Counted from the stretch's first letter, positions 49,233-62,268 are shown. The stretch: DNA of 64,000 nucleotides from Toxonevra muliebris (GCA_963691655.1 OY829328.1:13842704-13906703); one strand, 5' to 3'. The notes: a model not told the origin generated them from the letters alone. Numbers and translations are program-made.

Positions 49233-50772
49233 CACTGGTAGTAATGAAAAACGAACAACCCACCAATTTCAAGAAAATCGTTTAAAATGGGACCTAAACC
49301 TGATTTTGTTTTATTGTATGTCATTTTTTTTCGGGAACAAAATGAACAAAAGTGCGAAAAAACATCATACATGCACACAAATTTCATTACTTTTTAATTA
49401 AAACAAAAATATGAAAGAAATTTCACGTTTTTAAGGGTATTAATTAAAAGTATATAAAAATAAAAATGTTTGTTACAATACTTTTTTAAGGTGCAAACTA
49501 GGATTAGTTTGTTTTATGTTAGAGTCACAAGCAAAATTGTTTAGTTTGATGGTGGCCCCATCTTAGCTTTTATTATGGCCGTTATTTTGAATGACATGAA
49601 GTCGACAAGCACTTCAACGATATTATTTGTTATTTTTGTAATACCAAACTTTTTTCAGAACTCCAACAAGAGGTTTTTCATTCTTTGGCATATTTTGAGC
49701 AACTTTCCGTTTCATTATATGACAAAAATGCTGTATCGGACTTAAATCTGGCGAGCTAACTAATCATTACATCCAGTAAATTGATACATCATCGAAAACA
49801 TTTTGAATCAGCAAACAAATAAGAATCAATAATCTAACTTTTTACTATTTCTAAAGTTATCAAACATTAGACATTAATTACTAACTAAACCTGGCCAATT
49901 TGGTGCGATGATATGCCGCAGAAGTCGTCCGGAAAAATAACGTCAATAAAGAGCGAAAGCGCACCACAATTAGCTTACAGCAATTTCTCCATAAAATTTT
50001 ACCCATAATTTTCAGAGTTCACAGTCCTTTCAATATAGTATAAGGGACCCAGGATATAGTAGGAGAAATCCATCTAAACTATCTGTCTTTGTGGGAATTT
50101 GACTATTTTCACTACACAGTTAACCTTGTATTGCTCTATATCTGAGCGACGCACGTATCGAAGATTAAATGCTCATAGCAAATTGAGTTTGATTTGTCCG
50201 ATCATAGACCTTTTCTCGAGTCTTTCAGAGTCCAATTGGTGTAGTTCTAAGTCCATGCCAGTCGATTTGTTTCCATCCAATTCGTCAACAACTGAACTTT
50301 CGTTTCGTTCTGCGTAAGGTTTCGAAGCTTATATTCACGTTGTAATAGCTCTTTAGCTCAGTCCTTATTGTGAACCAATTATTTATGCTTATCCTTCTCT
50401 TCTTGATCCTTTTGTCCTTTCAAGCAGGTACAAATTGCCTTTTTTCTGGATCAGTCTAACAGCAGTCGAATGTAAGCATTACATTTCTTCAGGTATTTAA
50501 TTTTATGACACTGCTTGATACCTAAGAACAAAAATTTCGACGTTTTGGTGGCGCAACAATTGTTTATTTGAAGTTGTTTTTGGCACTTTTTCAAAAATTC
50601 TTCTTTTCGCCAAACAAGCGAAATAAAAAATGGTACATTCCGCTTAAATACATTCTTAAAACATAAACAAGGGAAACTCCTTCACAAAGGTAGGGAAATT
50701 TGGGCTAAGTTAAGAAATATTACCGAAATTGCAGCAGTGTTGCAAGTGATACGGTTTTCATGACCGCCAGTG
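49233..50772 (-). mobile_element. Tc1-like transposon, 1.54 kb, with TIRs and TA ends
   Basis: CACTGGTAGTAATGAAAAAC at 49233 and its inverse (CACTGGCGGTCATGAAAACC on the minus strand from 50772) match at 17 of 21 positions. Both are flanked by TA (49231-49232 and 50773-50774), the Tc1 target. The length is that of a complete Tc1 element. A decayed transposase runs on the minus strand. Confidence 0.82.
49500..50350 (-). pseudogene. Tc1-like transposase, multiply broken
   Basis: Minus-strand pieces in order: a decayed SDESKFN-like block followed by RYVRRSD (near 50150-50250), FSYYILGPLYYIERTVNSE (family form GCFSYYG.GPL..I.GTVNSE, near 50000-50080), and SSPDLSPIQHFCHIMKRKVAQ (49660-49760). The last is the family's SPDLNPIENLWDIMKRKV block with the catalytic Glu changed to Gln. 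Many stops and frameshifts separate the pieces; the transposase cannot be active. Confidence 0.78.
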
Positions 50773-50774
50773 TA

Positions 50775-53700
50775 CATACACATGTATATGGCAACAAACA
50801 CTCACTTTCTTATTACCTAAACTTTAGTAGGGTCAGCTCTGAACGGGTCCTCGAAGAGAGCCCAGCCAACTAGTATTACATATTTTTTAAATCAATTTAA
50901 AGTGGCACACTTTTTTCCTTACAAAACAAATTGATATAACTTTTCGAGTGTTAAATTTCTGATTTCTTTGAATTCATGCAGTTTTAGTTTTGGCATTTCA
51001 ATTTGGCTGCAACTCAACAAAACTCCAGCGCACAAACAAAAAGCTTTAAAAAGTATCACGTTTCAATTGACGCAGCACAGCGATTAAACTTTTTTGCTAG
51101 TTATTTTCCTTTCTAGTACAAAGTTTCTCTTTATAGTTTTTCACTACCCACCAACTTTTAATTGCCAATATTTGCGTTTGTTTTGAATGTACTTGAATGT
51201 GTATGAGTAGTTAGATATATAGTGCATGTGTATTTTTGTCTAAATGTAAACCCAATGAACATAGCCCATTGGCAAATTTGACATCGCTATCTTGAAAATT
51301 AAGCATGACTTTCAAATTATCAACAATGTACAGCCATTAAATCATATTTACTTGTTTGATGAAACACATAGAAATCTGGTTATTTAATTTTTTATATATA
51401 AAATTAACAGTAGTCGCAATATTTAGCCTCAATATTTATTCTAAAGTAAGTAAGTAGTGATAAAAACAATTAAATAATAACTACATATTCATTGCTAACG
51501 CAATATGAAATCAAGTATTAATGTTTATTGGGATGGTACCTGTCAGTCGTCTATGTAAGACTTGCATTTAGTTTTCCACTACATATTTTTGTATATTCAT
51601 GTTTTTATGGTGCATTGGGTCAACGTACTGAAATTGCCTTAGGAAAATGCCAAGGCAAACGTTTGCTTAGCTTTCGCGTTATATCGCAGAGTAGTGAAAA
51701 ATTGCACTCTATTCATTTATGTGAATTTATTCCACTACTTGGTTTACTGTGCGTAAGGTTGAAGAATTGTTGAACGACAAATAAAGACAAATGTTTTTTG
51801 TTGCACGTTAATAAGCAAACATTTAATATTTTATGAAAAAAAAAAAAAAAAAAATTATGAAAAAAATCACGATCATGTAACTGCATAATTCTAGAGAACT
51901 GATTCTGAATTGCTGAAGAATTCCCCCGATGAGTTTTAACTCTAATTACTCCAAATTAACATAACAAAGAAATTGAATTTTTAGTAGTTACTAAAGTAAT
52001 TATAACACGATGCTACAAAAAAAATTAATGATTTTTTCCAAATGACTTTACAAATAAAGTCAAATAAAACATAAATGCCTACCAGGAATTTTCGATTAAT
52101 CAAGATTTTGATTAATTAGAATAAAATTATTCGAACAAAATATTTAAACAATTTCTTTTTATTTCTAATTTGTTTGGATTTTTTCACTATTACTCTGCGG
52201 TGTTTATACGCAACCATTTTTCGCAGCGTCATCAAAATAAAAAAAAAACATCAAAATGCTGCGTGACTTTTCTATTCATGCGAGTTAAAGTGAATTTGCT
52301 TCGGAGAGTTGCAAATAAATCAACACATGTGAAAATTTAATTTTTTTTAATAATCAAAGAGAACAAAGAAATTACAATTTGTTTGATTAATGAAATAAAC
52401 CAAATAATTGATTTGCATTTTGATTAATCGAAAAATTTATTAATTAGAAAATAGATTATTGCAAAATAAACGCAAAATTTAACAGTTTTGAAAATCAAAC
52501 AAAAACCAGATTGAACAAAATATAAGTAACTTGCTTCAAAAGTTAAAAAAAAAAATTAAAAAATGGGGGTTTTGAAATGTTTTGAGCTACAGCACCAAAA
52601 CCGATTGAAAAATCTCCAACATTTTTAATCTTTTACCGTGTTGCAGATCTGTAACATACCCAATTTTTCCTTACAAAATTCTACAGACATGTTATTTTAT
52701 TTTGTTGTGTATCATAACTGATTAAGTAGAAACTGGTACAACTGCTAACGTCATGTATTTTGCAACCAATCAAAAAAATGCATTCACTTGACATTTTCGG
52801 TTACAAATGAAAAAGTAATAACTTTAAGAAAGCATATTTCACTCATTTATTTATATATTTTACTGCGTTTTTTTCTGAAAATGTGATAGTTAAATTTTCA
52901 AATAATCGATATTAATTGATAAATAGTGATAATTATGCACAAACAACAACAAAAATCGTGCTTTTGAATAAGTGACATAACCAAAATTTTTTAAATAAAA
53001 CCTTTTCATGAACCAACTTGCAAAAACCAAAATACGTGTTTGTTTATTTCTAATTCGAATCGAACTAGGTAGTAATTTTAAAAATCCATGATCTTGCGTG
53101 ATAAAGGGTTAACTTAATATGTATGGACATGCACACCATGTCCAGCTCTGATCTTTCGACAGTAGCTCTTGTGTTGTGGTGCAACTGAAGGCTTTAAAGA
53201 ATTTGTAGCTCTTAGAGAGGATGGCTTCACTCTATTAATTACAGCTTGACCACGACCACAAGCAAATGTATTGCCTTAAACCTTTCAATTTATTATGTTA
53301 TATAGCAGGGATGTCAATACTTCACAAATAAACTACAATCTCAAAAATATTTCATATTCCTTCCAATAAACTGCTTTTTAAAACTAGAACTTGAGGCATT
53401 GCGCATGCACATAAATAGTTTGTGATATTTTCCCAGACCCAAAGTGCTGTTCCACAGTTTAACATTATTTTTTCTTCTTTTAAGATAAATATATTGTACT
53501 CTGACTGAAATTCACTCCAAACTCCAAAATAATTCTTCAAGGTCACTTTTAAAGATTCAGTCAGCAACATTTTATAAATGGATACGATATCGAAATATCA
53601 TGTGGCAGCACTTTACCTTCCACAAAATTAGCATGGGGTTGATAAGAAATCAAAAAAATAAGAATTCATGCCTTTGTAAATCATATTAATTCATAATTTA

Positions 53701-55129
53701 TCTATATATATTTTATGCATTCTATAATTTTTGCATCACTATACTTACAATTTTACTAAGTAGTATGCGTTTCAGCAGAAAGTGAAGTAGCGTCGAAAAC
53801 GAAATTTCATTTCACAATTGCCAAACACAATATTGTTTGCCAAAAATTACAGTTTTCAAAATATTCATACGCTTATTCACTCATTAACGTAATTTACATG
53901 AACTTATTGAATATAAATAAATATCCAATGCACATTCACAGATTCTACACTCAATAAAATCGCGCAAATATCACATAAGAAAACTCAATAAATAAATGCA
54001 CAAAATACATAAATATGTACAAATTGCATTTGCTCAGATGAAGAAGAACACAGAATGTAAGCGGTGATTATGTTATGTGTTGACATTTCGTTGCTATTTG
54101 GTTGCCGTCGTATTTTTCGATGCATGCTCATAATCCCAATAGACAAAATCATTTATGTTGTGAAAGGGGAATGTATTTCATTTAATTTTGGATTAAAGGA
54201 TGTGTGTGTGAAATGGTAAGTTTTTACTCGATGAAAAAAGTGGTGGAGAAAAATTTGTAATTTTGATATAAGAAAAATAACAAAAATTTAATTAATTCCT
54301 TCCACGATTTATTGGAATCCACATTTTCCTGTCCATAGCAAACTTTTTTTTCAATAAGATGTTTTCTATCCCTATTATTTGAATGCAATAAATATTGGTT
54401 TTATATGCATTAGTTATTATAACCTAATTTTTTTTTTTTTTTTTTTTTTTTGGGGATTTGCAATATATTTATTAATATATTATATTAAAAAATGCAACTG
54501 TATATGTTAACATGAAAATTTTGACAGTTTATATTCACACCCATTATGTCAATATTTTCTTTCAAACTGTCAAAATTTTATTTTCCGAGTAAAAAGTTTC
54601 ATTTTCACACACACCCAAAATATCATAGTATATTTGTGGTAAAAAGGAATAAGAGCTTAAATTTAACTTTGTGTCAGCTGAGTTTGAAAGCTTTAAATGG
54701 AAATTTTATAAAAACTATGATTTGTTTGAAAAGAGTCTATATTCAAATCAAAGATTATTTTTTTGAAATTATATTAAAACTCAAAAAATTGTTAAAAATT
54801 CGTCTCAAGATGAATTAGGCGGTTTCTCGTTAATATTGTTTGCGTCTGAATATAAATATATTAACGGTATTTTAGAAGTAGCCAGATCAATGCAAGAAAA
54901 AGTTGGTGTGAGTGAGAAAATTTCTAATTTATACATCTCTTTTATGTACTTATGTATTTCAAATTTTAACTATATCTTTTTGAGATTTCAAAGATGGAAT
55001 CAAAGCGACTGAACAAGCGCATAACTTCCCAAACTCGTATGATGTTGCTGGATGCTTATCATTTACAAAATTTTTGAAAAGTATTTGTGATTGATACATA
55101 GCAGGTCTGTTCCCGTATTACAGCAAACA
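50775..55129. other. AT-rich non-coding DNA
   Basis: Poly-A near 51837-51853 and poly-T near 54428-54450. No gene, RNA or bounded element recognised. Confidence 0.5.
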
Positions 55130-55440
55130 AGTTTAAGCAAAATGTGTAGCCTTCAAGTAAGTCGGATGTCAATGTTCATACCTAGGTAACTAGCTGTTTT
55201 TTCACATATTATATCCTTGTTTTTTATTATAATTGTTTAATCAACTGAGACTTTTCGCAATGTGTAGATATTAAGGATTGTTTTGTCTTCATTTATTTGT
55301 ATATTCCATTCGTCAAACAATTCTTTTGTTTTAATTAGCAAATTTTGATACGAGGAGATTTCTGTAACTAAAGTCCTATGTGATGTCAAGAATACTGTGT
55401 CCTCAGCGAATGTAGCTAGCATGGACTAAAAAGAAGAAGT
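55130..55440 (-). pseudogene. jockey-type reverse transcriptase fragment
   Basis: On the minus strand, ATFAEDTVFLTSHRT corresponds to the catalytic FADD box (here FAED), followed by LLIKTKELFDEWNIQINEDKT and, after a stop, KTASYLGMNIDIRLT. This is the order seen in jockey-type LINEs (aDDTA ... W...W.I.iN..KT ... YLG..ID..LTW). The second catalytic Asp is replaced by Glu and the fragment is 5' and 3' truncated. A similar region, in the other orientation, is at 10487-10800. Confidence 0.78.
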
Positions 55441-55592
55441 GTTTGTGAAAAAAATAAGGAGAAAAGTTTTATAAAAAAGACAATATTCTGCCACACAAAT
55501 TCAATGCTTAAATATCAATGATCTAAAGCTCGGAAAAAGTTAAACACCATTTAAAATACAATTAATTTAAATGCCGTTTAATTTTTTGATAG

Positions 55593-55727
55593 TCTGATTT
55601 TAGACGAGAAAGCTTTTTTCTGGAAACAGTGGAAACAAAATATGTTGGATGAGACAATTAGACTATTCCCCTTCTCCCCATCACATTTGACAGTTTCCAG
55701 AAACAAGTTTCTTCGTCTAAAAACAGA
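55593..55727. repeat. inverted-repeat element, 35-bp arms
   Basis: 55593-55627 and 55693-55727 are inverted copies matching in about 30 of 35 positions (TCTG.TTTTAGACGA at the outer side, TTTCTGGAAAC at the inner side). The small open frame at 55642-55899 overlaps it and has no recognised family. Confidence 0.6.
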
Positions 55728-57735
55728 CATACTTCATGCATTACACACTTTGTACTATTCGTGTAATTTAAGGGCAAAAGTATTGTTAAATAGTAGTGTT
55801 CACAGTTTTTTCAATACTAAAAAGATATTATACAACCATTTTTATATATTTCATAATAATAAAAAATATTTCTTGTCATACTGGCAGTGGTTACCATAAT
55901 TTGAAAACCGTTTCTTTGGTTAATTCGTGATCACGGGATCATTCTGCTACTCCCTAGTATGTATCCATTATTTCTAAAGTGAATGCCAGAAAACAGCACA
56001 ACGCTGAAAGTTATACCTAAATCACAATTAAGCTCCACGGCTGCTTTGCTTTGACGTTAAAAGTAGAATCGTATGCAATCATTCGTAACAAAACACAATT
56101 TGGCCTTAGGCTTTAGATCGTAAATACGATCAACGCAGCAGAAACGCTGCGAGTAGAGCTACTCTCTACTTTCAAAGCTTTTAGCAGTTGTTGTGGTTGT
56201 TCGATGTTATTGTTTTTTTCAAAGTGCGAATCAGGAAAAAAGAAAATACGGGTGCTGGATTTAAAAATTACAGATTAAATATGTATATTTGAATGTGATT
56301 TGCTATGAATAAAATGAATTCTTGCAAAGCTTGATTGTGTTTTAGGCATTAATTTGTTTCTTGCTTAAACCATAGAAATTTTCTAAGTAATCAACTATTT
56401 TTCATCCACAATATAAATAAAAATTAGAAAACATAAAGGGTATTCCCTTGAACAGTGTTAAATTTGTAAACCGTGTTAAATTTGTAAGTTTACATAGTTG
56501 ATTTCGGGAACGCATATTTCGATAAACGAGTAAATCAGCGCGTAAATCAACTATTTGATACTTTGATCAGGGTTCCATTTTAGTATTTGGTATCAGGGTT
56601 TATTTTTAAGTATTTTTTGTTTTTCAACCATGCATTGATACACAGCAGCTGTTAAACAAATTGGTAAAAATAAAAATCAAATGTGGTGACAAGAAATGAG
56701 GAAGCAGCATAACTTCAATTTATTGACTATACTGCAATAAATGATTTGCTTATGATGGAAATGTTTGGGCCAAGTGATGTTAGATACTTATTTCGGAACA
56801 TGTTATAGTCGTATATAAACTTAAAACAATTTTTTTCATTCGTAGAGAGTAACCAGCAAGAAAGAGAGGATGCAATTTTCAAGGAATGGGCCTGTGCAAC
56901 ATTGGTTGCACATTGCTCTCAATATTCGGTTTTATGACAGACCTAATTCAATCCCGAAATCTAAAAGGTTTTTAACAGACGTTTTCAAAGCTTAAGTTTT
57001 TTCAGTTTTTTGAGAAATGGTACTTTTCGAGATACGTGGTTAAAGAATAGAAGTAGTAATATGTAGTATTTTCCCAAAGAGCGGAAATTGTATTGATTCT
57101 AATGATAGTGACGTAGTGTCAGTGCTGGAAGAGTAATAAAAACACCTTGGATGGAATTTAGACCGCGTAAATTAGGCCGCGCTTTATTTTGTTCATTATT
57201 CAGCCGACATACTTACGGCGTCTCATATATTTATGTAAATACACTTTGTTCTTCAAACTTAGCATCAAATTATTTTAACTACAGGAAACACTGAATTACT
57301 CTTGTACTTCTTCGAGGCTGTTTACGCCACAAATTTGCATCGCAATATAACGAGGTGAGTATAAGCTATTTTCCATACAAATTTTGACAGTTCGTTTTCT
57401 AGGCTCGAAAATATACAAGGTTTAAAACGTTTTCGAGGCATTTACACGTTGAAGGGAATGCCCTTATTGCAATGTGTCTTTCAAAACAAATTTTCAGTCA
57501 AAATGTCATTCGTAATGAATTACGTTACAAGTGCCAAATGTAATACAGCATACCAAAGCATAGATGGCGCTGGAATTGTTAAGTAGACTAAAAAAACAAC
57601 AAGTGTGAAAGCAATGGTCGAAATAAACAGTGATTATAAACAATTAATTGATTTGTACTAAAATAAATATTTTAAATTCATAGAATTATTTTAAGAATAG
57701 TTTTTTTTAAGCAATATATTGCAATAAATATAAAT
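55728..57735. other. intergenic region upstream of Dlish
   Basis: Apart from the hairpin cluster no element is recognised. The proximal part (about 57.2-57.7 kb) should hold the Dlish promoter and 5' untranslated region; I cannot place a start site. Confidence 0.4.
56116..56164. repeat. three adjoining small hairpins
   Basis: GATCGTA/TACGATC (56116-56131), CGCAGC/GCTGCG (56134-56151) and GAGTAG/CTACTC (56151-56164) follow each other almost without gaps. Function unknown. Confidence 0.5.
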
Positions 57736-59269
57736 ATGGCATTCTTGTGTCCAGTGCGTATAAAAAGAGATAAAAAGAAAGGTATGATTGTTTTCTTTTA
57801 AGTCTTAAACTGTTGCTGGCTAAAGTTTGAATAAAATCAATGATAAATAAACAAAAATATACACATACATTTTACTATTTTTATAATATAAATAAAACAC
57901 ACAAATACTAGTAATCATTTAAACCAGTTCCACCTGTTGGAAACAAAAGACTTTGGCAACAAACTCGAGTGCAACAAATCCCATTAATATTATTTGTAAT
58001 TTTTCCACAGCTACTAATGCCAACATCGAGCGTGATTTACCCGGTGCAGGATTAGGTTTAGGACGGATCACAGGCTCCTCAAGCATCGAGACTCTGGTAC
58101 GTGTTGGCATCGAAAAAGAACATGGCCTTAGTCCAGACTCTAAAATGGTGGTTCTGCATGATTTTACACCGTGCGTTGATGATGAGCTTGAGGTGAAACG
58201 TGGTCAAATCGTGAATGTACTATATCGCGAAAATGACTGGGTTTACATAATTGGGCAGGATACACGCCAGGAAGGATTTATACCACATTCATATTGTGCG
58301 CCGTACAATACGCAATTGGCCGATTTGGCCATTAAGAAGAAGTTACCACGCGATCAGAATATAAACACAGCAGAACTGGTTGAGAATATTCCACTCTTGA
58401 GAGCAGATTCGAAAGTGGAATTGATTGATGAAGGTGTGGGTGTAAGTAGTGGCTGCACGTCACTTAAAAACTCTTCCGAAGTGAGTCTCCTCATCTCAGA
58501 GCCTGAATGTACTCCATTTCATAAGGAGCCCAGTGGACGTTATATTGTTCTGTACACATTTATAGCACGCGATGAAAACGATCTGTCGGTGGAACGCGGT
58601 GAATTTGTCACCGTACTGAATCGGGATGATTCTGATTGGTTTTGGATTGTGCGCAGTGATGGGCAAGAAGGTTTCATACCGGCGGCTTTTGTATTCCCAG
58701 CTGAAAGTGTTTTACAAACACAACAGAAAATTCTAAATGCTTGTGGGGCTGGTGGTGTCGTTGCCGGAGGAGTACCGGGGGACGCGGGTCTTCATAGTAA
58801 GAACGCACAAGATCATGCTTCAAATATAACTGGAAATTTAAATTCACTTGGAAAGCCTGCATTGGCGGCGGCATCAACCACGGCTCCAAATCAAATTGAT
58901 GCAGCTTGTGTTAACAATTTACAGCAGCAACAAGGTGCTCAGCAACATCAACAGGTGGTAGGTGGTGGTGGTGGCGGCAGTGGTGGCATTGCTGCTGATG
59001 ACTTGCGTTATCACGGCACTGAGTTGGTGATGCTTTACGATTACAAAGTAAGCAAATATACATTTTTAATTAGCTTACAATGATAAAATGAATTTCATTT
59101 GCAGCCACAAGCACCTGATGATTTGAATGTACGCCGTGGTGATTGGATTTATGCAGATTTGAATAATCAAACTGTTGACGGTTGGTTGTGGGCGTATGCA
59201 CCGAAAACTCGTAAATATGGTTTCATACCAAAGGCGTACGCGCGACCACCAGCAATGACCAGTTTATAA
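57736..59269 (+). CDS. Dlish: Dlish/vamana orthologue, triple-SH3 adaptor
   Basis: Three exons: 57736-57781, 58011-59047, 59105-59269, giving 415 residues. The first exon encodes MAFLCPVRIKRDKKK and ends one base into a codon. The acceptor TTTTTCCACAG ends at 58010 and restores the frame. The second intron is 57 bp (GTAAGC ... TTGCAG). SH3 domains lie at about residues 61-112, 192-246 and 353-410; each has an ALYDY-like start (VVLHDF, IVLYTF, VMLYDY), a W near the middle and a GFIP motif. A Gln-rich and Gly-rich linker (residues about 305-345) precedes SH3-3. Without splicing, the second exon would read through to 59083 and lose half of SH3-3. In Drosophila this adaptor binds Fat, Dachs and the palmitoyltransferase Approximated at apical junctions, controlling Dachs in Hippo signalling and planar polarity. 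That role is carried over by homology. No regulatory site identified. Confidence 0.87.
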
Positions 59270-60247
59270 AGGAGCAAAATAACATAAAACCAAGTAAAAG
59301 ACTTGCCATTTTTCATATTTCCGTTTGTTAACCGAAAGTATATACATGTATATACATATGTATAAATATTATGAACTTCATTTCTTTTAGTAAAACTATT
59401 TTAAATTGGTATATTGTTTTCTCATAATTGAGTAGTAAAATTGTATAAGCTTTTAAACGCTTAAAGAAAAGTAAATTAATTGATTCTTCTGAAATTGGTT
59501 TACTACATTAAATGTTTTATTGGGAGATTTTAACTTTATCCTTATTTTATATAGAAAACAGTTTACATCTATGAATATTTGTAAGAACTATAACACTTTA
59601 TGGTTTACAGCTGAACCTTTCTTCTTCGAAGCACAATATTATTACAATAGAAATTAATTATATTAATAATTTATAATTACAAAATACATTGAGATTAAAG
59701 AAAAAATACGAGATTTTTCATATGTTAATATCATAGAACCAGTTTGAAAATATTAAACTAAACTTAAAGCAGTTCAATATCATCTATATGCCAAATATTG
59801 TACAAATTATGCTTAGCATAATTTCTTCATATGTATGTACGCGTTGGTAGACAAGTATTTAAGGCAGCATCAATCAATAAGTTGAGTAATTTGTGCTTGC
59901 AATCTTTGTAATTTCAGTGTGAGCAATTTGGTGAAGTTTAAGAATTGCTGAAAGTAAAACAAAAATAAGAACTTATTTATTAAGATTGCCTTGAAATGAA
60001 AAAAAAAATTCCTCTTCTTTATTAAATTTCTAACGAGTTTCAGCCTTTTAATTGCAAACTCAAATTTGAGTAACGAAAGAAATTAACATGATTCAAATAC
60101 ATTTTAACTTTGTTAATTGTTTGTTTTACTTATCAATGGCATTTGAAATCGAAGCATAATTAATCGTTTTGGTTAAGGTACGATAAATCCCAATTTTTGA
60201 TAACAAAAAGTTGTGACTCAGAACGCCTATGAAAGAAAAATAAATTC
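59270..60247. other. convergent intergenic region, Dlish and Snx16 3' ends
   Basis: Should contain both 3' untranslated regions. On the minus strand, 59862-59936 is a stop-free leucine-rich stretch preceded by a good splice acceptor (TTTTACTTTCAG), a possible extra Snx16 exon, discussed separately. Confidence 0.4.
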
Positions 60248-61529
60248 CTACCTTGTCGCTTTCAGCTGCTCTTTTTCAGCAATTTCCTCGCGTAATCTTT
60301 GTTGCAAGCTCAAAATCAAATCGTTTTTACTATTGATTTGCAATTTTAAATGAGCAATAGTCTCCTCTTGCGCCTCAAATATTGCCTGAATCGAGTAAGA
60401 GAAAATTAAGAGTTTACAAAAAATTTCACATAAATCTACGTCCACTTACTCTACATTCCTCCATTGATTCTGAATAGGATGGTGGTTCATCTAAGCAAAA
60501 GAATTCACGCACCATTTTACATTTACGCAAATCTTCCTTTGCCATAATTGAATTCACAAACATTTGTAGACCCTGCACGCGATTGTCCAAAAATACAGAA
60601 TTAAAGTTATCGCCAAAGATTTTTTTACGCGGCAACATCAATATGACATGTGGAAACGCCTGTTTCAGTTTTGTATTGAGGCGAACAAAGTCAGTGTAAC
60701 GTCGCAGCACCAGCCAGCAGTCATTTGTAAGCGGATTTTCAACACGTAGTTTATAGACAGTGAAGCGCGCACGTTCCTCCATCACTTCGTAACCGATGAT
60801 GGGCACGCGCACTACAGCATTGGGATCTACAGGTGCTGCAGCGTTACTAGACGAGGCAAGTGTCATGGCACTGCCTGACATTGCGCTGGTGCGTTGTGAG
60901 TATGCAGGGCTGGAGTTAAGGCTGCATTCGCTCATGCGACGTCGTGTTGGTGATACTGCAATATCGCGTCTATCGCCATATGCCCCGCCTGTATAAGCTG
61001 ATTGGGTTAGATCTCGATGAGAACGTGCACCGGATAGCATGATGTCGTTTATCACTTGCGGTTGTCTTTTTTGATTTTGTTCCTGTTGCGTTGAGCTATT
61101 TGCTGTTTGATAACTGTGTGATGAGATCGATTGTAGACACACCTCTGATTTTGCTCCAATTAGACCACCTGTGCCTCGTGAGCCTCCTGCACTATTGTCG
61201 TTTGTATTTTCTAAGCAAGTGCTGACATCACTTTCAGATTTGGTGCGTACAAGATGGGCGAATCGCTCAGGCGTATCAGCATAAGTGGAATGACGTAGTT
61301 CGGGGCTAGATTGGGTGCGTCTGCCTAGCAGGAGACGTTGCTGTTGCAAGCTATGGAGCGAACTTAGAGTGGATGGAGCTTTGAAGGCGGCGGTACTGCA
61401 GCTGTTATTAGTATTAGCAGAAAACTTACGCTGCTGTGGTGATGTGGTCGATTTCTTGAAGAGCGTTGGACGAGCACTGATGTTCGTATTTAATTGAGTT
61501 TCGCGTTTCTTAATTGCGCGTAGCGACAT
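60248..61529 (-). CDS. Snx16: Sorting nexin 16 orthologue (PX domain, coiled coil)
   Basis: Exon 1 runs 61529 to 60450 (360 codons, ending in phase 0 before donor GTAAGT). Exon 2 starts at 60385 after acceptor CAG. If exon 2 is last, the stop is TAG at 60250-60248 and the protein has 405 residues. The ATG has an in-frame stop 15 bp upstream, so the start is secure. Residues 1-235 are Ser/Gln-rich and probably disordered. The PX domain spans about 242-352 (VPIIGYEV, the phosphate-binding LRRYTDF, LPRKKIFGDNF). Residues 361-405 form a charged coiled coil. Snx16 binds PI3P on endosomes and in flies shapes early or recycling endosomes and receptor traffic; function is by homology. A donor-like AAG/GTAGGA overlaps the stop: splicing from it to 59936 would give a tail ending SNS. 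Convergent with Dlish, divergent from the gene at 62269. Confidence 0.85.
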
Positions 61530-62268
61530 CGCACTTACACATTAAGTGGAATTTATCTAAAATCTGGTTTACTACAGCAAATAAATGCTTCCATGTCCCA
61601 AATTCTATTCTGCGGCCCTCGAATGCTAAAGTTGATGTCAGAGGTGAAACTTTTATTTTTTTTGCAATGTCGCTATCTAGCTCTCCGTCTTCTGCTTCTT
61701 CTAGAGAAATGTCGATCTATTGAGTTTTCTTCTCACTGCAGAAGTTTTTGACAAAGCACATAGATGAAATAAAAAGTGCCAACAAAAAAACAAACAATTA
61801 ATAAAAGAAAATAATATATGGAAAACAAAAATACAATGAACTCGTCGTCCGTCAGCAAATGAGAGCTTAATTGTTGACAGCTGTGAGATTGAGTTTGCAA
61901 GAATCAAAAAACACAGTTGTACAAATACGTATACATTACTCAGACTATGGCTACGATTATCCTCTCATTGATTGCAACTCTGCAGCTCCTCTTCGCATCG
62001 CAGCAAACGAACGAGCGCAAAAGAAAAATTAGAAGAATATTTTGATAACGCCGAAAAGCGACTGCTGCATTTGAAATTCAATTGGAAATTTGAAAGAGTG
62101 TAGGTAAAGTGCAACGCTAGCAGTAGTAAAAAGCTATTGAAAGTAAAAGTCATTTGATGAACCTGTCGTTTGATCGTGATAAGTGCTTATTCAAATAGGG
62201 ATTTCTCTCCACGTGGAAATTGAAATCGGAATGTAATAAGCGACAAATGAAGTGGAAAATTGTGAAAA
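61530..62268. promoter_or_regulatory. divergent upstream region shared by Snx16 and the next gene
   Basis: The two start codons are 739 bp apart and face away from each other, so both promoters and 5' untranslated regions must fit here unless upstream exons exist. The segment has no transposon relics. I see no consensus TATA or DRE motif that I would assign to either gene. The assignment rests on gene layout only. Confidence 0.45.

Noticed and set aside
51528..51773. 81-residue open frame with Cys and Leu
   Set aside because: No family, no splice-compatible neighbours, isolated in AT-rich DNA; a chance frame is the simplest reading.
57919..58110. Minus-strand open frame over Dlish exon 2, and an ATG at 57953 as Dlish start
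   Set aside because: The acceptor at 58001-58010 and a phase-matched first exon at 57736-57781 explain the gene better; 57953-58010 is intron.
59048..59083. Dlish read-through C-terminus after the second exon
   Set aside because: It is intronic; splicing to 59105 completes the third SH3 domain including GFIP.
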